Positions 1-13,426 of a stretch of DNA of 37,500 bases are shown here, one piece after another. The notes under the pieces were generated by a model. The model saw only the letters and a list, made by a program, of their open reading frames with translations, did not search any database and was not told where the DNA came from. The DNA comes from Chromera velia. Its lineage: Eukaryota; Sar; Chromeraceae. The translations under genes were made by a program, and so were the position numbers. Where the stretch lies: positions 1 through 37,500 of the forward strand of contig JAHBMJ010000940.1 in NCBI GenBank assembly GCA_018398765.1, written 5' to 3'. Numbering within the stretch: the first letter of the stretch is position 1; every line of letters starts with the position of its first letter.

Positions 1-3000
1 AGAATGGTACAGAAGAAAGCTGGGGGTACACAAAAGAGCAAAGGACAGGGAAGTAAAAACAGGGGGGGTGTGTATCCTTGTCCGATCATGCTTGGTCGCT
101 AGTTTGAAGCCTTTTTGGGAGTTGGTAGGGCCCAGTATGGTCAAACTGACACTCAAGAGCTGCTTGCCGGCCCAGGAAGGGGGGGAGGCGAATGCATTTC
201 TGCACATTTTTGGTGTTTATCTCCTCCAATCGGGGGCAGAGAAGAGACTAAGAAACAATGAACCGAAAGAGGTAGAGAGAGAGACGCTTCTCAACGCAGT
301 CTGTGATGTTCCGCTATGCGACCTTCGCATTTTGGCAGGAGACTTCAATTGCCACATAGGAAAGGAGGTCCCTAAAGGAATTTCATGGGAAAGGGAACAG
401 ATTGGGGGGGCGGGTGACTTACAAGAGATCTTAAGGGGCAAGGGGGAAGAAGCAATCGAGGGACTGTCTCGCGGCTCTGACTGTCGTTCAATCGTAAACG
501 AACCAGGAAGAGCTGCCATTCGCTTTTGTGAGAAAGCAAACCTCCTTCTCTTGAATGGCCTGTCTTGGAAAGATAAAAAGAAAGGGATTGAAGTCGACTT
601 CACAGGGGCTTGCACTTATTATGAAGGGGGTGCTCCAGCTACGGTCATTGATTTGTTTTTGGTTGATCCTCCCCTTCTTGGTTTGTGGAATTCTTTTGGG
701 GTTGAGCTACAGCCTGATGCGGCCCCCGAACATGCGGCCGTTTCTCTATCTCTCAACCTCTCATCTCTGCCAAAACCGAATGATAACTCGCCGCCTCACC
801 CTTCCCTTGTCCCATCCCCTTCCTTCACGAAGCCAGGAAGGCAAACGCCGGTCACCAATGATGAGATAATGCCTCTGGCAACTTCGGTAAAAGATTTAGC
901 AGGGAAGCTTTGGCCTGGGTTGTGGGACGCCGGGATTCAAGAATCGAAAAAAGAAGGCAAGCCTATTCCATCCATACCTTCGCCTCCTCCTCCTCCCCTC
1001 TTCCCCCCTCCCCTTGTGTCCGTCCCTTCTTTCTACCCCAATACTCAGATACCACCTTCTGCCTTTCCGTCTTCCACTTGTTCTCTCTCTGTGCCACTGA
1101 GAAGCCAAATAGCCAGACTCACCCAACAGTGGGAGCATGTACTCGCACAACCCAAGGAGAGAAAACGAAAGCCAACTCATCCGAGGAAAAGTGAAAAAAA
1201 GGAAAAGGCTGTCGCACCTTGGAAAGATGAAGAATGCAGGGAGATTCAGAAGAGAGTTAGATCCGCAGAAAGGGAATAGAAGGAAGAAAGGGAACTCTGG
1301 AGGGACGAAGACGAGCGGTGCATCACAGCAAAGAGAAAGATGAACAGGTTAAATAGAGAGAGAGGGAAGTTGATAGCAAGAAAAAAGAGAAAGTATGCCA
1401 TTCTTCAGGCAGAGAGACTCGCGGAAGAAGCTGCTAAGGACCCAGTAGCCCTATGGAAATGGAGGAGGGAGAGAAAAAAGACAGAGAGTGGGAGTGAGGG
1501 AGAAAAGCCGTCCGCCTTTTCGTTTTCAAATTTTTGGGCCGATGTGTTCAGTAGGGACGGACTAGAGCCTCAAAAGAAGGATGAAACACCAGCTCCCCCC
1601 CCAGCACCTTTCTTCTCTTTCGATAAATGTGAGAAGATACTGAAGGCAATCGACCCAAAGAAGGCAGCCGGCCTCAAAGGAATCTCCCCTGCGCAGGTAT
1701 ATTTATGCTTTTCCTCTTCTCGTCTGTCTCGTTTTCTTCTTTTCATTTTCTTCAATCTTTTTTTTTTTTTTCTTTCTGGCCAGAAAAGTGGAACTTCATT
1801 CGAATCGCTCCTGTTCCAAAAGGTCACGTCTCTCCCTCTTGTGACGAATGGAGGCCCATACACATCGTCTGCCTTCTGGCAAAGTTGTTTACGTTGTTGA
1901 TGGATGGTCGGTTAAGGGAGACAACGAATATAGATGAACGATAGGTGGGTTTCAGGAAGGAGGTCGGTACAAGGGAAGCGATAGCTGCTCTTCATACTCT
2001 CACGGCTTCAGCAAAGAAGAGACACAGACCCCTCCTTGCAGCGTTTGTTAACTTCAGCAAGGCATTTGACCGAGTACCCAGAAAGAAAATGATTGACAGA
2101 CTTAGAGAGGAAGGAGTCAGCGAAGAGGACGTATGCATGATTCATTCTATATATATGAATGTGTGGGGAAGGGTGAATTAGTCGGATTGGGTCTTTGAAA
2201 TTCCCGAAAGTGCAGGGGTAAATTTATTTTTAAACAGGGAGATCCACTTTCTCCTCTTCTTTTTCTTTTGTTTATTAATAATATTCATTCTGCTCTGAGT
2301 GTTGAAGGGAGGGAGGCTGATAACGGCTTGGATGGGGAATCAGATACGAATGAAAGAAAGAGGGGGAGAGAATGTGGAGAGAAGAGGGAGGAGAGTGAAA
2401 CAACGGAGCAGCGACCCCGTATCCCTGAGGAGGTCTGCTTGAGGGCATAGGTTACGCAGACGATCTTATTATTTTTGCTCACTCTTCTTCTGACCTGCAG
2501 TGGCGTTTGGACCATTTGGCCTCTTATTGTCAGGAACATGGGTTGAAAGTGAATTTAAAGAAAACAAAAGTTCTCGCACTCTCAGGCTTAAGAAGGGAAA
2601 TAGAAGGGGAAGTGACTTTTGAAGGGAAGACAGTTGAACGTATAGAGAGCTATAAATATCTTGGGTGTCGTGTGTTTCAGGGAGGGGACCCACGAAAGTT
2701 AGTTAGGGACCGACTTGAAAGTGCTGAACGCTGTTTGGGGGCAGTGATGGGCACTTGTTTATCCTTAGGTCCTTTGCCCCCCCGATGTAAAGTTTGTTTA
2801 CTGCAGGCGCTCTAGAAGCCGGTAGCAACGTACTCGCTGGAAGCCTTGCCGGTAAGTCAGAGAGATATCGTTGCATTTGATGCATTGCAGCTTCGATTTG
2901 TGCGTTGGACATTCTGTTTGCCCTATAACTCTTTCAAGGTGCCAACTTTGGTTTCGGTTGGTATGCGTCCTATGAGAGAGATCCTTTTTTGTTGGTTAGG

Positions 3001-3824
3001 AAATTTCATAGAAAGCATAAAAAGAACAGAAAGGGAGGTTCCTCAGGCAGTTTGGGATGTACGGCATAGATCGCTGACCCCGGTATGGACCAATTCAGCC
3101 AGTAGCATGCTTCAGACAATCGCATCAGATCTTTTGAGAAAAGAAAGCCAGAGAGGGAGAAACGGAACAAATAAATAGACACTCAGCCAGAAAGCGAAGG
3201 AAAGGGAAGCCTCAGAATGGTTGTCGGAATGGTTGACTTTAAGACCCATCGGCGAGCATAGGCTTACCCGTTTATGTGGCATCTATCTACGCAACTCCCG
3301 ACTGAGTAATTTTCAGATAGAGAACCGATCGCACCAGCGTCTGGCCATGTTGCTTTTAGGGGGGAGGGTTAGAAAGGGGTGGGGTTACACAGTTCAATTG
3401 CGTACTCTGCCTCGCTCTCTCTTGTCTGGTAGTTCTCTTTTCACTTCTCTCCTTCGAGCATGTGCTAGTGGGGGAAAGAGACACAGTGGATCCTGCGAAG
3501 AACACTGTATTCACTGTCCTGCAGTCAAAGGTAAAAAGGTGATCGACGATGCGGTGCATCGATTGTCTGCATGCGTGCAAACAGAGCAGCTTAGATCCAA
3601 ACTTCACTCACTGGCAGAGAGAGTGAAAGAGAGAACAGAAATCGGTGAAAAGGTCTGCAGAGCAAGATGGACTGCTGCAGCTGGGGGAAGAGGTATCGGG
3701 GAAGAAGAGACATATGTAAGAGAGCTCGTTTCATTCATTGTGGACCGGGAGCCGAAGAAGGCAAGTGCACTGATCGAAGCTTGTCTGAAATGAGTGCGCG
3801 CGCATCTTGTGTGATTGTTCAGCC
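1..3824 (+). mobile_element. non-LTR retrotransposon (LINE), 5' end outside the window, decayed
   Basis: A LINE runs left to right with an APE-type endonuclease, then a reverse transcriptase, then a Cys/His-rich C-terminus. Its 5' end lies before base 1, because the first readable residues are already inside the endonuclease. The coding part ends at 3793. The 3' flank seems to continue after the inserted hAT-like element, from 11316, because the hAT target duplication (GTTCAGCC/ATTCAGCC) splits this sequence. The copy is dead, with at least three frame changes and five in-frame stops. It is the oldest layer of the nest. I do not assign a clade; the endonuclease-RT order and lack of a visible RNase H would suit jockey/CR1-like or related groups. 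Confidence 0.85.
2..3793 (+). pseudogene. LINE ORF2 remnant: APE endonuclease + reverse transcriptase + C-terminal zinc motif
   Basis: The frame is open from base 2. The endonuclease shows GGVCILVRS, the catalytic-loop motif GDFNCHIG near 340 and a degenerate final His motif (PEHAAV) near 725. RT motifs follow: KKAAGLKGIS (about 1660), PEKW..IRIAPVPKG (about 1790), GFRKEVGTREAI (1948), AAFVNFSKAFD (2041), QGDPLSPLLF (2235) and GYADDL (2450). The motif-A catalytic Asp is Asn (codon AAC at 2050-2052), so the polymerase would be inactive even without the stops. YADD is intact. The C-terminal part has a Cys/His cluster (CEEHCIHC ... H-x4-C, about 3496-3575). In-frame stops are at 1277, 1942, 2179, 2813 and 3176, all TAG. 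Frames change in the poly-T tract near 1760 and at about 2190-2235 and 2330-2440. Confidence 0.85.
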
Positions 3825-3832
3825 TAGTGACC

Positions 3833-3916
3833 ATGTTTGATTTGATTATATTTGATTTGATTTGATTTGATTTGATTTGAGTTTCAACCTCAAATATTTG
3901 ATATTTGAGGTAAAAT
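3833..3916. repeat. subterminal TTTGA array, left end of hAT-like element
   Basis: Runs of TTTGA directly inside the left terminus are followed by mixed-orientation units (CCTCAAATATTTGATATTTGAGG). The right end carries the equivalent array in opposite orientation at about 11160-11299. Confidence 0.8.
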
Positions 3917-4070
3917 TTGAGGTTAACCTCTTAGAGTTCCTCACTGAGTTACTGACTTACTGTCACTCTGATTATTTTTCTCATGATAATAGTTGTCAGA
4001 ACATTTCTGATGTGTGTTTCAAAAATTTAAAAAAATATATTATATATATAAAATTATAACTTATCAGTTC

Positions 4071-4231
4071 CATAAAAAAAATATGCCTGTGTGGCAGTGT
4101 ATATACACTAGTCACTGAGACTCACTCTAGTACTAATAGAGATTAAGAACCCGTAAAAAAAATATGCCTGTGTGGCAGTGTATATACACTAGTCACTGAG
4201 ACTCACTCTAGTACTAATAGAGATTAAGAAT
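4071..4231. repeat. two tandem copies of an 81-bp unit
   Basis: The unit running from the A-rich start through ATATGCCTGTGTGGCAGTGT to GAGATTAAGAA occurs twice with an 81-bp period and almost no differences (4081 and 4162 are equivalent positions). It contains the stop codon of the hAT-internal ORF on the - strand. The copia element is inserted at the right edge of the second unit, at GAGAT. Confidence 0.9.
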
Positions 4232-4646
4232 CTATAGGGATAAGCAGCTATATTCAATGGAGATGGACGAGAACGAATTCATAGAGTCTGTCAAGTACCT
4301 ACCTTTGGACCTTTCGCCACGCAAGGTTCCAGCAATCGAATCGTTGTTCCGCCTCTCGAATTCACTCACGACACGGCTTAAGAATCAGCTATTATAGAAT
4401 CAATTAACAGGATGACGAGTTGCCCTGCCAGCCTCAATCTCAAGCTCTGTATGAAGCTCGAACTCAATGCTCATACAGATCGATCAATTACACACAGAAA
4501 TGCATGCAGAATTAATTGACGCAAATATACGCATATGCATGCATCGCGCGAAGGTCCCTTATGTCGTGCGTGCCGCGACCGGCCTGCCCGACCTCCAAGT
4601 CCAATCCCAACCCCGGATCCCGACATTCCTCTGATTTAATCTCACA
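4225..4646 (-). repeat. copia 3' LTR
   Basis: A 422-bp repeat equal in length to the copy at 10228-10649 (constant offset 6003). It is the 3' LTR because the element codes on the - strand. Confidence 0.95.
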
Positions 4647-4763
4647 TTCACCCCCTCGAAGGACCTTGAAACAAAGACCTTCGACATGGCTTTCGATTGA
4701 TTAAATCTCTTGCATGAACTCAACTCAAAATGATCAATACTCACGCAAACTCAATACATGAAA

Positions 4764-7700
4764 TCACAGATCACGAAGGAACTTCGTTTGTCTGTCTGCC
4801 CTCTGACTCCCAGTCTCAATCCACTTCACTTGACACCCCAAATCACAAAGCATCTGCATGGTCAGCTCAAGCTCACCCTGCAACTGTGGATCTGCAGTGC
4901 ACTGCCCAGAAGCGAGCTGTCTAAGCAGAGGCTGACTGTTGCTCACAACCACAACTTTCGGACTTGCCCCCCACAGACGCGACATCAGGTGAGCATGCAA
5001 AAATGCCTGCTTGACCCCATCCTGCATAGCAAGAAGCTCAGCGCCCGTCGTGCTTGCAAGCTTCCGATCACATCTCTTACTTCTCTACGCGACCGTATTC
5101 TCTTCTCCAAGAACAAAAAGATCCTTTAAATCTCCCTCCCCGGCAATCTGGAATTCATACCCCAGTCTGCCTTGCTTTTGTCTTGTCTCGTAGGACGCAT
5201 CCACCCACACGATCAAACAGGGCTTTCCTTTCACAGGGATAAGGCGCAAAGGACGAGCATGGGAGAAAGCATGCCAGAGTGCTCGTCTGACTGCACGGAG
5301 AGTTCGCTTGGTGGGCTTACCGTTCATTCTCGACATGTGACTGAACAAGAATGAGAGGTGAGGTTGTGTCTTCGAGGCCCAACCCAATGCCCCCACTTCC
5401 TTCTGCTGCTCTCTGCGCAACCCTTCTTCCATCTCCTCTTCCGGATCATCCAAGAGAAGATCACGAGCTGTGAGTGGCTTCTGCTCATCAAGAGAGAGGT
5501 GACTCACCATGTCTGCGATATAGTCTAATTGCTCCAGACTCATCTCCCCTTCCTTCACACGAACAGACAAACCAACATACGCATAGAGATCTCCATCATC
5601 TATGTACTCTGGCTCATCCATCTGTATGAGACCTCTGAGGAGATCCATTTCCTTCTCTGCATCTGCGGACAGAACATAGAGATCGTCCACGTGCATGATC
5701 ATGACTGCCAAGGGTTTTCCTGCCTTGTCTGTCTAAGACTTGAGAAAGATCGACTCAGCTACTTCCTTCCACCCGACTGTCTGTGCTTTCTTCTTAAAGA
5801 AAGAGGTGTACTTCTTTAGCGTATCTTTCAAACCATACACGGCTCTCTGAATATGCATAAAGCAACCAGCCTTGAGACCTGGGTATGCATCGACAGGCAA
5901 ATCGGAAGGAAGCTTCACCCAGACTGCCTCACTTTTGTCTAGAGGTGCCTGCAGGAACGCAGTCGTAACATCGACCTTCATGCCACGCCAACCCATCGAG
6001 ACAGCAAAGTGGAGAGCAACACGAACGAGAGAAAAATCAGCAGTGCCGGAAAAGGTCTCAAAAACAGATTGATTTCGAGGGTCCTGAAACCTCCAAGCAA
6101 CCAAACAAAACTTTGCAATCCTTTTCCCTCCTTTCATCTTCCATGTTCTCACCCAGCGAAGGGTGATGCCTTTCATTTTTATCTCTTCCTGCGAGTCTGT
6201 CTGTGAATCAAGATCGAAAACATCGCAAATAGAGAAATGAGACAGCTCCTGGCTATCTGATTGTTTATAACTCCCTGCTGCAATCTCTTCTGGCGTTGCA
6301 AGAATGTGTCCCTTTGCTGCATTCTCTTTCTTACTTGCACGAGCGTGAGCGCGAAAAGACTTTACCCACTGCTGCGCAAAAGCAGAGCGCTTGGCGACCG
6401 CAAAACACCGACAAAACCGGAGACAAGCGAGAGCTTCTTCTCTCTTCTGTTCTCTACTCAGCTTGGCATACTAAGCAAACTCCTCACCTCCGATCTCTTC
6501 GTCGAGCTGTTCCTGCACATCTGACTCATCAAAGAAATCTCTGTCTACTGCACTTTCCAGAGAGCCTGCAAGAGACTCTCCATCAGAAGACTTATGAGAC
6601 TCTTCCTCAAGTAAAACAGATCCAAAGAGAGAGTCATCCCTATCAATGTCAAGGGGAGAAAAATCTCCCGCCCCTCCTCCCTCTCCAGACTCAGACGGTG
6701 GCGGCTCTGGAGGCACCAGTCTGTCTAGCACCTCTGGTGGTAGTCTACCGTCTGATGGCAGACGGAAACGCTGCTGAATCTCAGGCAGCTTGACCTCTTC
6801 AATCGCCCCCTAGATGGAGGTATTCCCCTCTATGCCAAAATCGAGTCTGACACCCCAGAAAGAATTCCTCACATTCTGCCCCCCCCTCACAATCTGCAAA
6901 AAAACGAGGGCACCACTCGAGTGCCGCTTGATGACTGCGTTCAGAGGGCCACGCCTGGTTGGTGAGGGATCATGATAGCGTTCCTCACTTCCCTCGCCGT
7001 CTCTCTCCCTCTGATCGTCTGTGCTGTTAACGATACTCTCTCCATCTGTAGGGGAATCATCCTCGAACTCAAGGTCCTCTCCATCAGAAAAATCGAAATA
7101 GTCCTCAACTCCCTCTCCACTGTCTCTTTCTTTTCTCGATCTGCGTAACCCTAACTATGGAAGGTCACCCCCCCTTCCATTCCATCTCTCAAGCTTGAGA
7201 GACTGAGGGTGCAGTCGCATTGTTCTCCACCTCCCAACACGTCCGTTTCTGTCCATTGGAGTGAGAATTACCACACACGAGGGATTTATTACCCCCCCGA
7301 ACAGTCCTACGCGACTGTTTGGTGCAAGACCTGAAGGAATGGGTCCTTTCTCCAAAAAACGAACAACGTCCCGCACTGCAAGGGGAGGGACCCCTTCGGA
7401 GACGCCATGAACAACGGCGTTAGGAGAGAAACGAGTGGTGGAGTGGATGGTCTCATTGATGGCATTTTCTACCCCTGGGATGAAAGCAAGCCAGCAAGAG
7501 GGAGGAACCCTAAGCTGCAGAATAATCTTTTTCAACAGCCTCTTCACGGTTTGGTTCACCCTTTCTACCTCTGCTTGAGCCTCTGGGGTGTAAGGGGGAC
7601 CAAAAATCAATGCAGCACCGATGCGCTCCACCGTTTCCTGATACTCTTCCCCCACAAACTCACCCCCGTTGTCTGTGAAGACTTCTTTCACCCCCCGTCC

Positions 7701-8966
7701 CTTCTTCTCCCATCTGCGGTGGTAGAAGAGAAGATGCCTGGACGACTCATACTTCCTCTTAAACGAACGAAGAGAAACTCGGCAGCTGGACTTGTCGATA
7801 ATCACCGACATGCCTACCTCCCCCCCCATGTCTTTCTGCTTGGGAAAGGTGAGATCGTGCACAACTTCGTGGTTGAAATGTATGGACAGATCTCCCAGCG
7901 AAGGCGCCCTTTCTGCAGAACCCTCACTGGTCTCTTTTTCGACTTGGGAATCGGACTTGCTTGGCTCCTTCGGCTTCCGTTTTTGCTTCTGCCTTTCACG
8001 TTGGTTTGCTCTCACCCGCCTTCTGCCGATGCGGCGGTTGCGCATGTTGAATGCCTTACAGGCAAAGCAGTCTTCACACATATCTGAACACTCCTTCAGC
8101 ATGTACCCTCCACCTACACCCTTCTCCTTCAGTGTGTTGAGGAGACAAAGACCTGTTGAATGCACAAAGCGGAGATGAAGAAGGTAGAGAAACTTCCTTC
8201 TCTTCTCCTGGTTCGCTTCTTCTCGTGAACCTACCGACTTCTTTTCCCCACCCCCCTGTCTGCCTGTGAAGGCAGTCTGCACACAGGAAGGAATCACGGC
8301 AAATGTGGAGGCTGCTGCGATTTCATTCGTGGGGAAATGAACAGTGGGAAGATCTCCCGACTGATCAACGGGAACCTTGAACGTCTCACTATGAAGACCT
8401 GTCATCTTCATCCACGCCCCATTCTCCAAGAGGGAAAGGCGTCTCTTTGCCGATGCAAGGAGTGTTTCATCCACCTCCGTGGTTAAAGCGCCTTTTTCAA
8501 CTGCAATCCGAAGATGTCCGTGCACATCGCGCACGGGGATATGCAGGGTGCAGACGTTGTTGGTCGTCAGACTACTCGAAGCTGACGCCAAGTCGAAGCG
8601 AGTCGTTTTCTTCACCATCGAGACGACAAAGACTTTGAAGAGCAAGGTGAACAGAGACAATGAACACCCTGTATCTACTGCAGCCGCTACTACAGTCCCT
8701 TCTTCCTCTCTTCTCCTGGAGGAGCGCTTTCCCTTCCTGCAAACGTCGGAAAAAGAATGTCCAGAGTATCTACTCTCATTGGCAATGCGTGAAGAAGGAG
8801 TCAAAGTCTGTCTATCTCGAACTGACCGGGCATCTGCGCGCAACCCCTTTGAAGGGGCGCAATCCTCCAGCGCTTGTCCCTCTTGCACAGAGCCCTCCTC
8901 TCCGGTGTCGATATGTCCCTTTCTCCCCCCCTGCCCGGTAGCCACAGGATGGGAGGGGACCGGCAC
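4764..8966 (-). pseudogene. copia Pol: protease, integrase, reverse transcriptase, RNase H
   Basis: One continuous reading frame, shared with Gag upstream, is broken only by in-frame stops. Segment 8966-7155 holds the protease signature AAVDTGCS (about 8675), a GAG-pre-integrase zinc motif (HLRFVH ... CEDCFAC) and the integrase core with D, D and E retained (HDLTF, FTDNGGEF, EAQAEVERVN; 35 residues between the last two). An acidic Ser/Glu-rich linker spans about 7150-6480. RT shows MKVDVTTAFLQAPL (about 6000) and MIMHVDDLYVL (about 5700), with His in place of the usual Tyr before VDD. RNase H shows WVDASYE and, at the end, QRADRQTKFL. In-frame stops are TAG at 8967, 7155, 6810, 6471, 5733 and 5085. 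The 5085 TAG stands where copia proteins normally have Trp (xWRSK). Confidence 0.92.
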
Positions 8967-8969
8967 CTA

Positions 8970-10214
<1,245 letters not shown>

Positions 10215-10227
10215 GGTTGAGAACCAC

Positions 10228-10649
10228 TAAGAATCTATAGGGATAAGCAGCTATATTTGATGGAGATGGACGAGAACAAATTCATAAAGTCTGTCAAGTT
10301 CCTACCTTTGGACCTTTCGCCACGCAACGTTCCAGCAGTCGAATCGTTGTTCCGCCTCTCGAATTCACTCACGACACGGCTTAAGAATCGGCTATTATAG
10401 AATCGATTAACAGGATGACGAGTTGCCCTGCCAGCCTCAATCTCAAGCTCTGTATGAAGCTCGAACTCAATGGTCATACAGATCGATCAATTATATACAG
10501 AAATGCATGCAGAATTAATTGATGCAAATATACGCATACGTATGCATCGCGCGAAGGTCCCTTATGTCGTACGTGCCGCGACCGGCCCGCCCAACGTCCA
10601 AGTCCAATCCCAGCCCCGGATCCCGACATTCCTCTGATTTAATCTCACA
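10228..10649 (-). repeat. copia 5' LTR
   Basis: Partner of the LTR at 4225-4646, same length. The tract just inside it (10210-10227) reads GTGGTTCTCAACCATAGC on the coding strand. It begins with a TGG that could be a primer-binding site, but I could not match it to a tRNA. Confidence 0.95.
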
Positions 10650-11009
10650 GAGATTAAGTTTGTCAGACGTGATCGTCAAGCCATGCTGATTGATGAGGTA
10701 GGTTTGAAAAGAACTGGTTACCACTGCTGCATACTCATAGCCACAAATAGTTTCTCCTTCCCCCTCGGCTTCTTGTATTTTCTCCTGACACTGAATCACA
10801 TTTGCCCCCTTTTGCACGGACCATATTTTTTTTGCGTACCCAGCTCTAAAAACAAATGCCTCCTTCTTCCCGTTCGACCCTGTCAGATTGTGTGACATGT
10901 CTTTACGGGGTGTAAAATGTTTGCAGACGCTCAAAAAAGGGGCCGTAAAAGATGTTCCAGCACCAGAAAAGTCAACACAGCTGTTCGGGAAAACATTCAG
11001 CTGATCGGT
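10650..11009 (-). pseudogene. ORF fragment inside the hAT-like element, BED-finger-like C-terminus
   Basis: The frame is open from 11009 to the copia insertion. Across the insertion it would meet a TAG two codons later (4214-4216), so the original protein ended ...KLNLY. About 120 residues precede this. The end (ANVIQC ... ETICGY ... TSSFQTYLINQHGL) resembles the second half of a BED zinc finger, the DNA-binding domain common at the N-terminus of hAT transposases. No downstream catalytic or dimerisation domain is present. A TAA lies just upstream (11010-11012), so any real protein would need an exon junction or is truncated. This could equally be an unrelated captured fragment. Confidence 0.4.
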
Positions 11010-11159
11010 TTACCTCTGCATGAAGTAAAAGGGGGTGAAACGTCAATTTCAGTGTAGCTCAAAACGTTTTTTTTTTGAGAGCAAACCATCAAGATTTAGG
11101 TTTTTTCATTTGAATCAGCATGCGTGACGGATTGGTACTTGCAAAAGTTTTTTCGGGAC

Positions 11160-11299
11160 CTTCACATTTGAGGTTGAAAGTCATATTGATCAAATATTTG
11201 ATCGTATTTGATAGGTTTTTAAACACTAGGTCCTCCCTGACTAGATATTTGATTTGAGCTTAAGCCCTACCTCAAATCAAATCAAATAAAATCAAACAT
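11160..11299. repeat. subterminal TCAAA array, right end of hAT-like element
   Basis: Repeated TCAAA/CTCAAATC units in both orientations mirror the array at the left end. They run up to the right terminus. Confidence 0.75.
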
Positions 11300-11315
11300 G
11301 GTCACTAATTCAGCC

Positions 11316-11485
11316 TTTAGCTTCAGCCTATGCTGCGGAGGGTCATGGTTATTCATATTCATGCGGAAGCAGGCTAAGCTGCGGCGGTTTGCTCCTTTTG
11401 TTTACAACTGTATGCATGGGTTGCCATTTGTCTCTGGTTTCAGAGACTCTAGGCTTACCCACAATTAAGTAAGTAAGTAACATTT
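11316..11485 (+). other. probable 3' flank of the LINE beyond the hAT insertion
   Basis: The sequence resumes after the second copy of the target duplication and ends near a short TAAG repeat (11466-11482) that could be the LINE tail. No coding region is seen. The link to the LINE rests only on the split target duplication. Confidence 0.4.
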
Positions 11486-11529
11486 CTATCATAAATTCTA
11501 TGACATTTCTATAAATTTTTGTAGAGTAT

Positions 11530-11618
11530 AAATGAATGAATGAATGAATGAATGAATGCATATATAAATAAATAGATGAATGAATCAATGAATGAATGAA
11601 TGAATGAATGAATGAATG
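11530..11618. repeat. (AATG)n microsatellite, interrupted
   Basis: Two blocks of AATG units are separated by an AT-rich spacer (GCATATATAAATAAATAGATG). The following 11620-11880 is AT-rich, and I see no gene in it. Confidence 0.95.
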
Positions 11619-12042
11619 GACAACTAATTTTCAGACTCAATATTAATGAGAAGACACTTAGCGCGAAACCTATCAATCAATCACTATAATCGTCGTATTA
11701 ATCGATCAATCACTTATAAACATGTTCACAAACTTCAGTGCAGATTGCCTAAAAAGGTTCGGTTTAGTCTGGTTCTAGGGTTAACAATTTTGTACATATG
11801 AAAATATGGATCAAACTAAATTTAATTTAAAATTAATCGGATGATGCAAACAGTTAATTTAAACTTAATTAAACTAGCATGCAGTTAAATGAATTTCAAG
11901 TTTCTGCACTTCTCTGTGTGTATAGTCTGTGCAAAGCTAAGTGCAGGGTTAAAGCTCAATTACGTGCAGAATGTTTGATGACGGCCACGAAGATTACCCT
12001 GCATAAATCTCTGGGGCCCAGACTGGGGGCCTCTCTATCACT

Positions 12043-12648
12043 TCACTGGCAGCCGCTTGCATGCGTGCTTCCAGAGGCTACGGAGACACCGGACTCACTT
12101 CTTGCAGGGCGGATACCATTGGGGACCTTTGACTGCAAGGCCTCAGATACAACGCATGTGGCTGCACTAGACTCGGCCAAACAGGCCGAGCGCACCTGTT
12201 GCTCGAGGTGCTGTCTCTCTTCTTCGGCCGCAGCGATGGTTGCAAGAAGCATATCAACGTGCTCTGTTTCTTCCAGGGAATGGCCTGTTTCGCTACCCGG
12301 ATCGATGTGTTCCCCAACAATTTCACGCTCCTGCTCTTTTTTTCTGAAAGAGTCCCACCATGCTTCCACGTTTGTACTAGAGTGACTATGTGTTGTTCGG
12401 GTTCGACTGGGAGATTCCACCTGCCCAGACCCATCTGTTGAGCCTGATCCTCGTTTTTTATTTATCCTTCTCCCTCCTCTGTGGACATTGAGCTTTGAAA
12501 AGATCTGTTCCCTCGTCCACTTTTTCAGTTTAGGGTTCTCGGAGTCGTAGGATCTCAAAAGATACTGGTTGTTTTCTGCATCCGCCTTCATAATCTCCAT
12601 GTAGCCCTCGAACTTTATTCGTAATCGCTTGCCGACTTCAAGAAGCAT
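12043..12648 (-). CDS. hypothetical protein, 201 aa, unassigned
   Basis: An ATG-initiated ORF of 201 codons (start at 12648, in-frame TAA just upstream). Residues 1-55 (KRLRIKFEGYMEIM ... YLLRSYDS ... LKKWTREQIF) look like a small beta-barrel of the kind found in tudor/SH3-like or retroelement integrase C-terminal modules. The middle is Ser/Thr/Gly-rich. Residues about 125-155 (DMLLATIAAAEEERQHLEQQ) are likely helical or coiled coil. A second frame entering from upstream (12720-12620) ends in TAA and overlaps the start, so a frameshift or splice is possible. It could be a host gene divergent from the gene at 13427 or the tail of an old element. I do not recognise it. Confidence 0.35.
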   Translation of the reverse strand: MLLEVGKRLRIKFEGYMEIMKADAENNQYLLRSYDSENPKLKKWTREQIFSKLNVHRGGRRINKKRGSGSTDGSGQVESPSRTRTTHSHSSTNVEAWWDSFRKKEQEREIVGEHIDPGSETGHSLEETEHVDMLLATIAAAEEERQHLEQQVRSACLAESSAATCVVSEALQSKVPNGIRPARSESGVSVASGSTHASGCQ

Positions 12649-13426
12649 TTTACAGTCCCTCCGTTAATGTGCACAAAGCAACCTTGGGTCAGTTCAGTGT
12701 CAAGCGCTATTGTCGGGGGCGATGGACCTGTGAAGAGGGAGTGACGCCTGGGTGTCTCCCACTGAGTGTTGTTTTTCTATCACGCACGTGGTGTTGCTTG
12801 TGGACACTCGTGCAGAAAGCTTAGCCAGCCTTCGGTTTTGATTAACGCAACGGCGACCGCACGCACTTCCTACTCTGCTTCAATCAAGGTCTTGACTGGC
12901 CTTCTGGGGCCCGCATCATGAGGGTTCCGTGTTGGAATTACAGTTTGATTTGTGCACGTGTTGTATATACGCGCATGTTGCACAACAGCTTCTTCACTGC
13001 ATGCATGCTGTTTCGCGCTGTACGAAGAATCGGACCCGGCCGGTTGGGGACGGCTTGATTTTCTGCCTCGGCGGTACTCAAAAAAGGATCCATCCGACTC
13101 GTTCCCCCCATGCAGCGAAACTTCATGCAGTGCGTCCGTCCATACGCGCGCGCGGCCCGGCCGGCTGATCGAATTCATCTGTTGCACGCGAGTAGTCAGT
13201 GAGCACTGGATCACGACGTAACGGCTGGCTTGAAGACAACGAAAGAGGCTTCCGTGTCCAGTGCCATTCTGTTGTTGCGCCTGGAAGAGTTACGATAGAA
13301 GGAAGTAGACCAGGAAGATCCCAGACTGTCAGAGACTCGGACTTGTTGCTGCTCTCAGTTGCACTCGATCGCCGACTGGTCTCTGTCGCGAAGAAAGTTG
13401 CTTCTCAAGCCTTGCAGACCGACAAA
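12649..13426. other. intergenic region, possible divergent promoter
   Basis: It lies between an ORF leaving leftwards (12648) and the small gene leaving rightwards (13427). It is rich in CpG and ACGTG-type motifs (CACGTG at 12954). The 114-codon ORF at 12870-13214 (- strand) is not supported by any family feature. Confidence 0.35.

Noticed and set aside
1697-1792. GT-AG intron in the LINE reverse transcriptase
   Set aside because: The stretch has the right length and composition for the native RT segment between the KAAG and PEKW motifs. A slip in the poly-T run explains the frame change.
7144-7156. Telomere-like GTAACCCTAACTA
   Set aside because: Only two imperfect units within the copia coding frame.
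7407-8087. 226-codon + strand ORF and similar ORFs opposite the retroelements
   Set aside because: Antisense shadows of copia integrase, Gag and gypsy Pol, which have clear motifs on the - strand.
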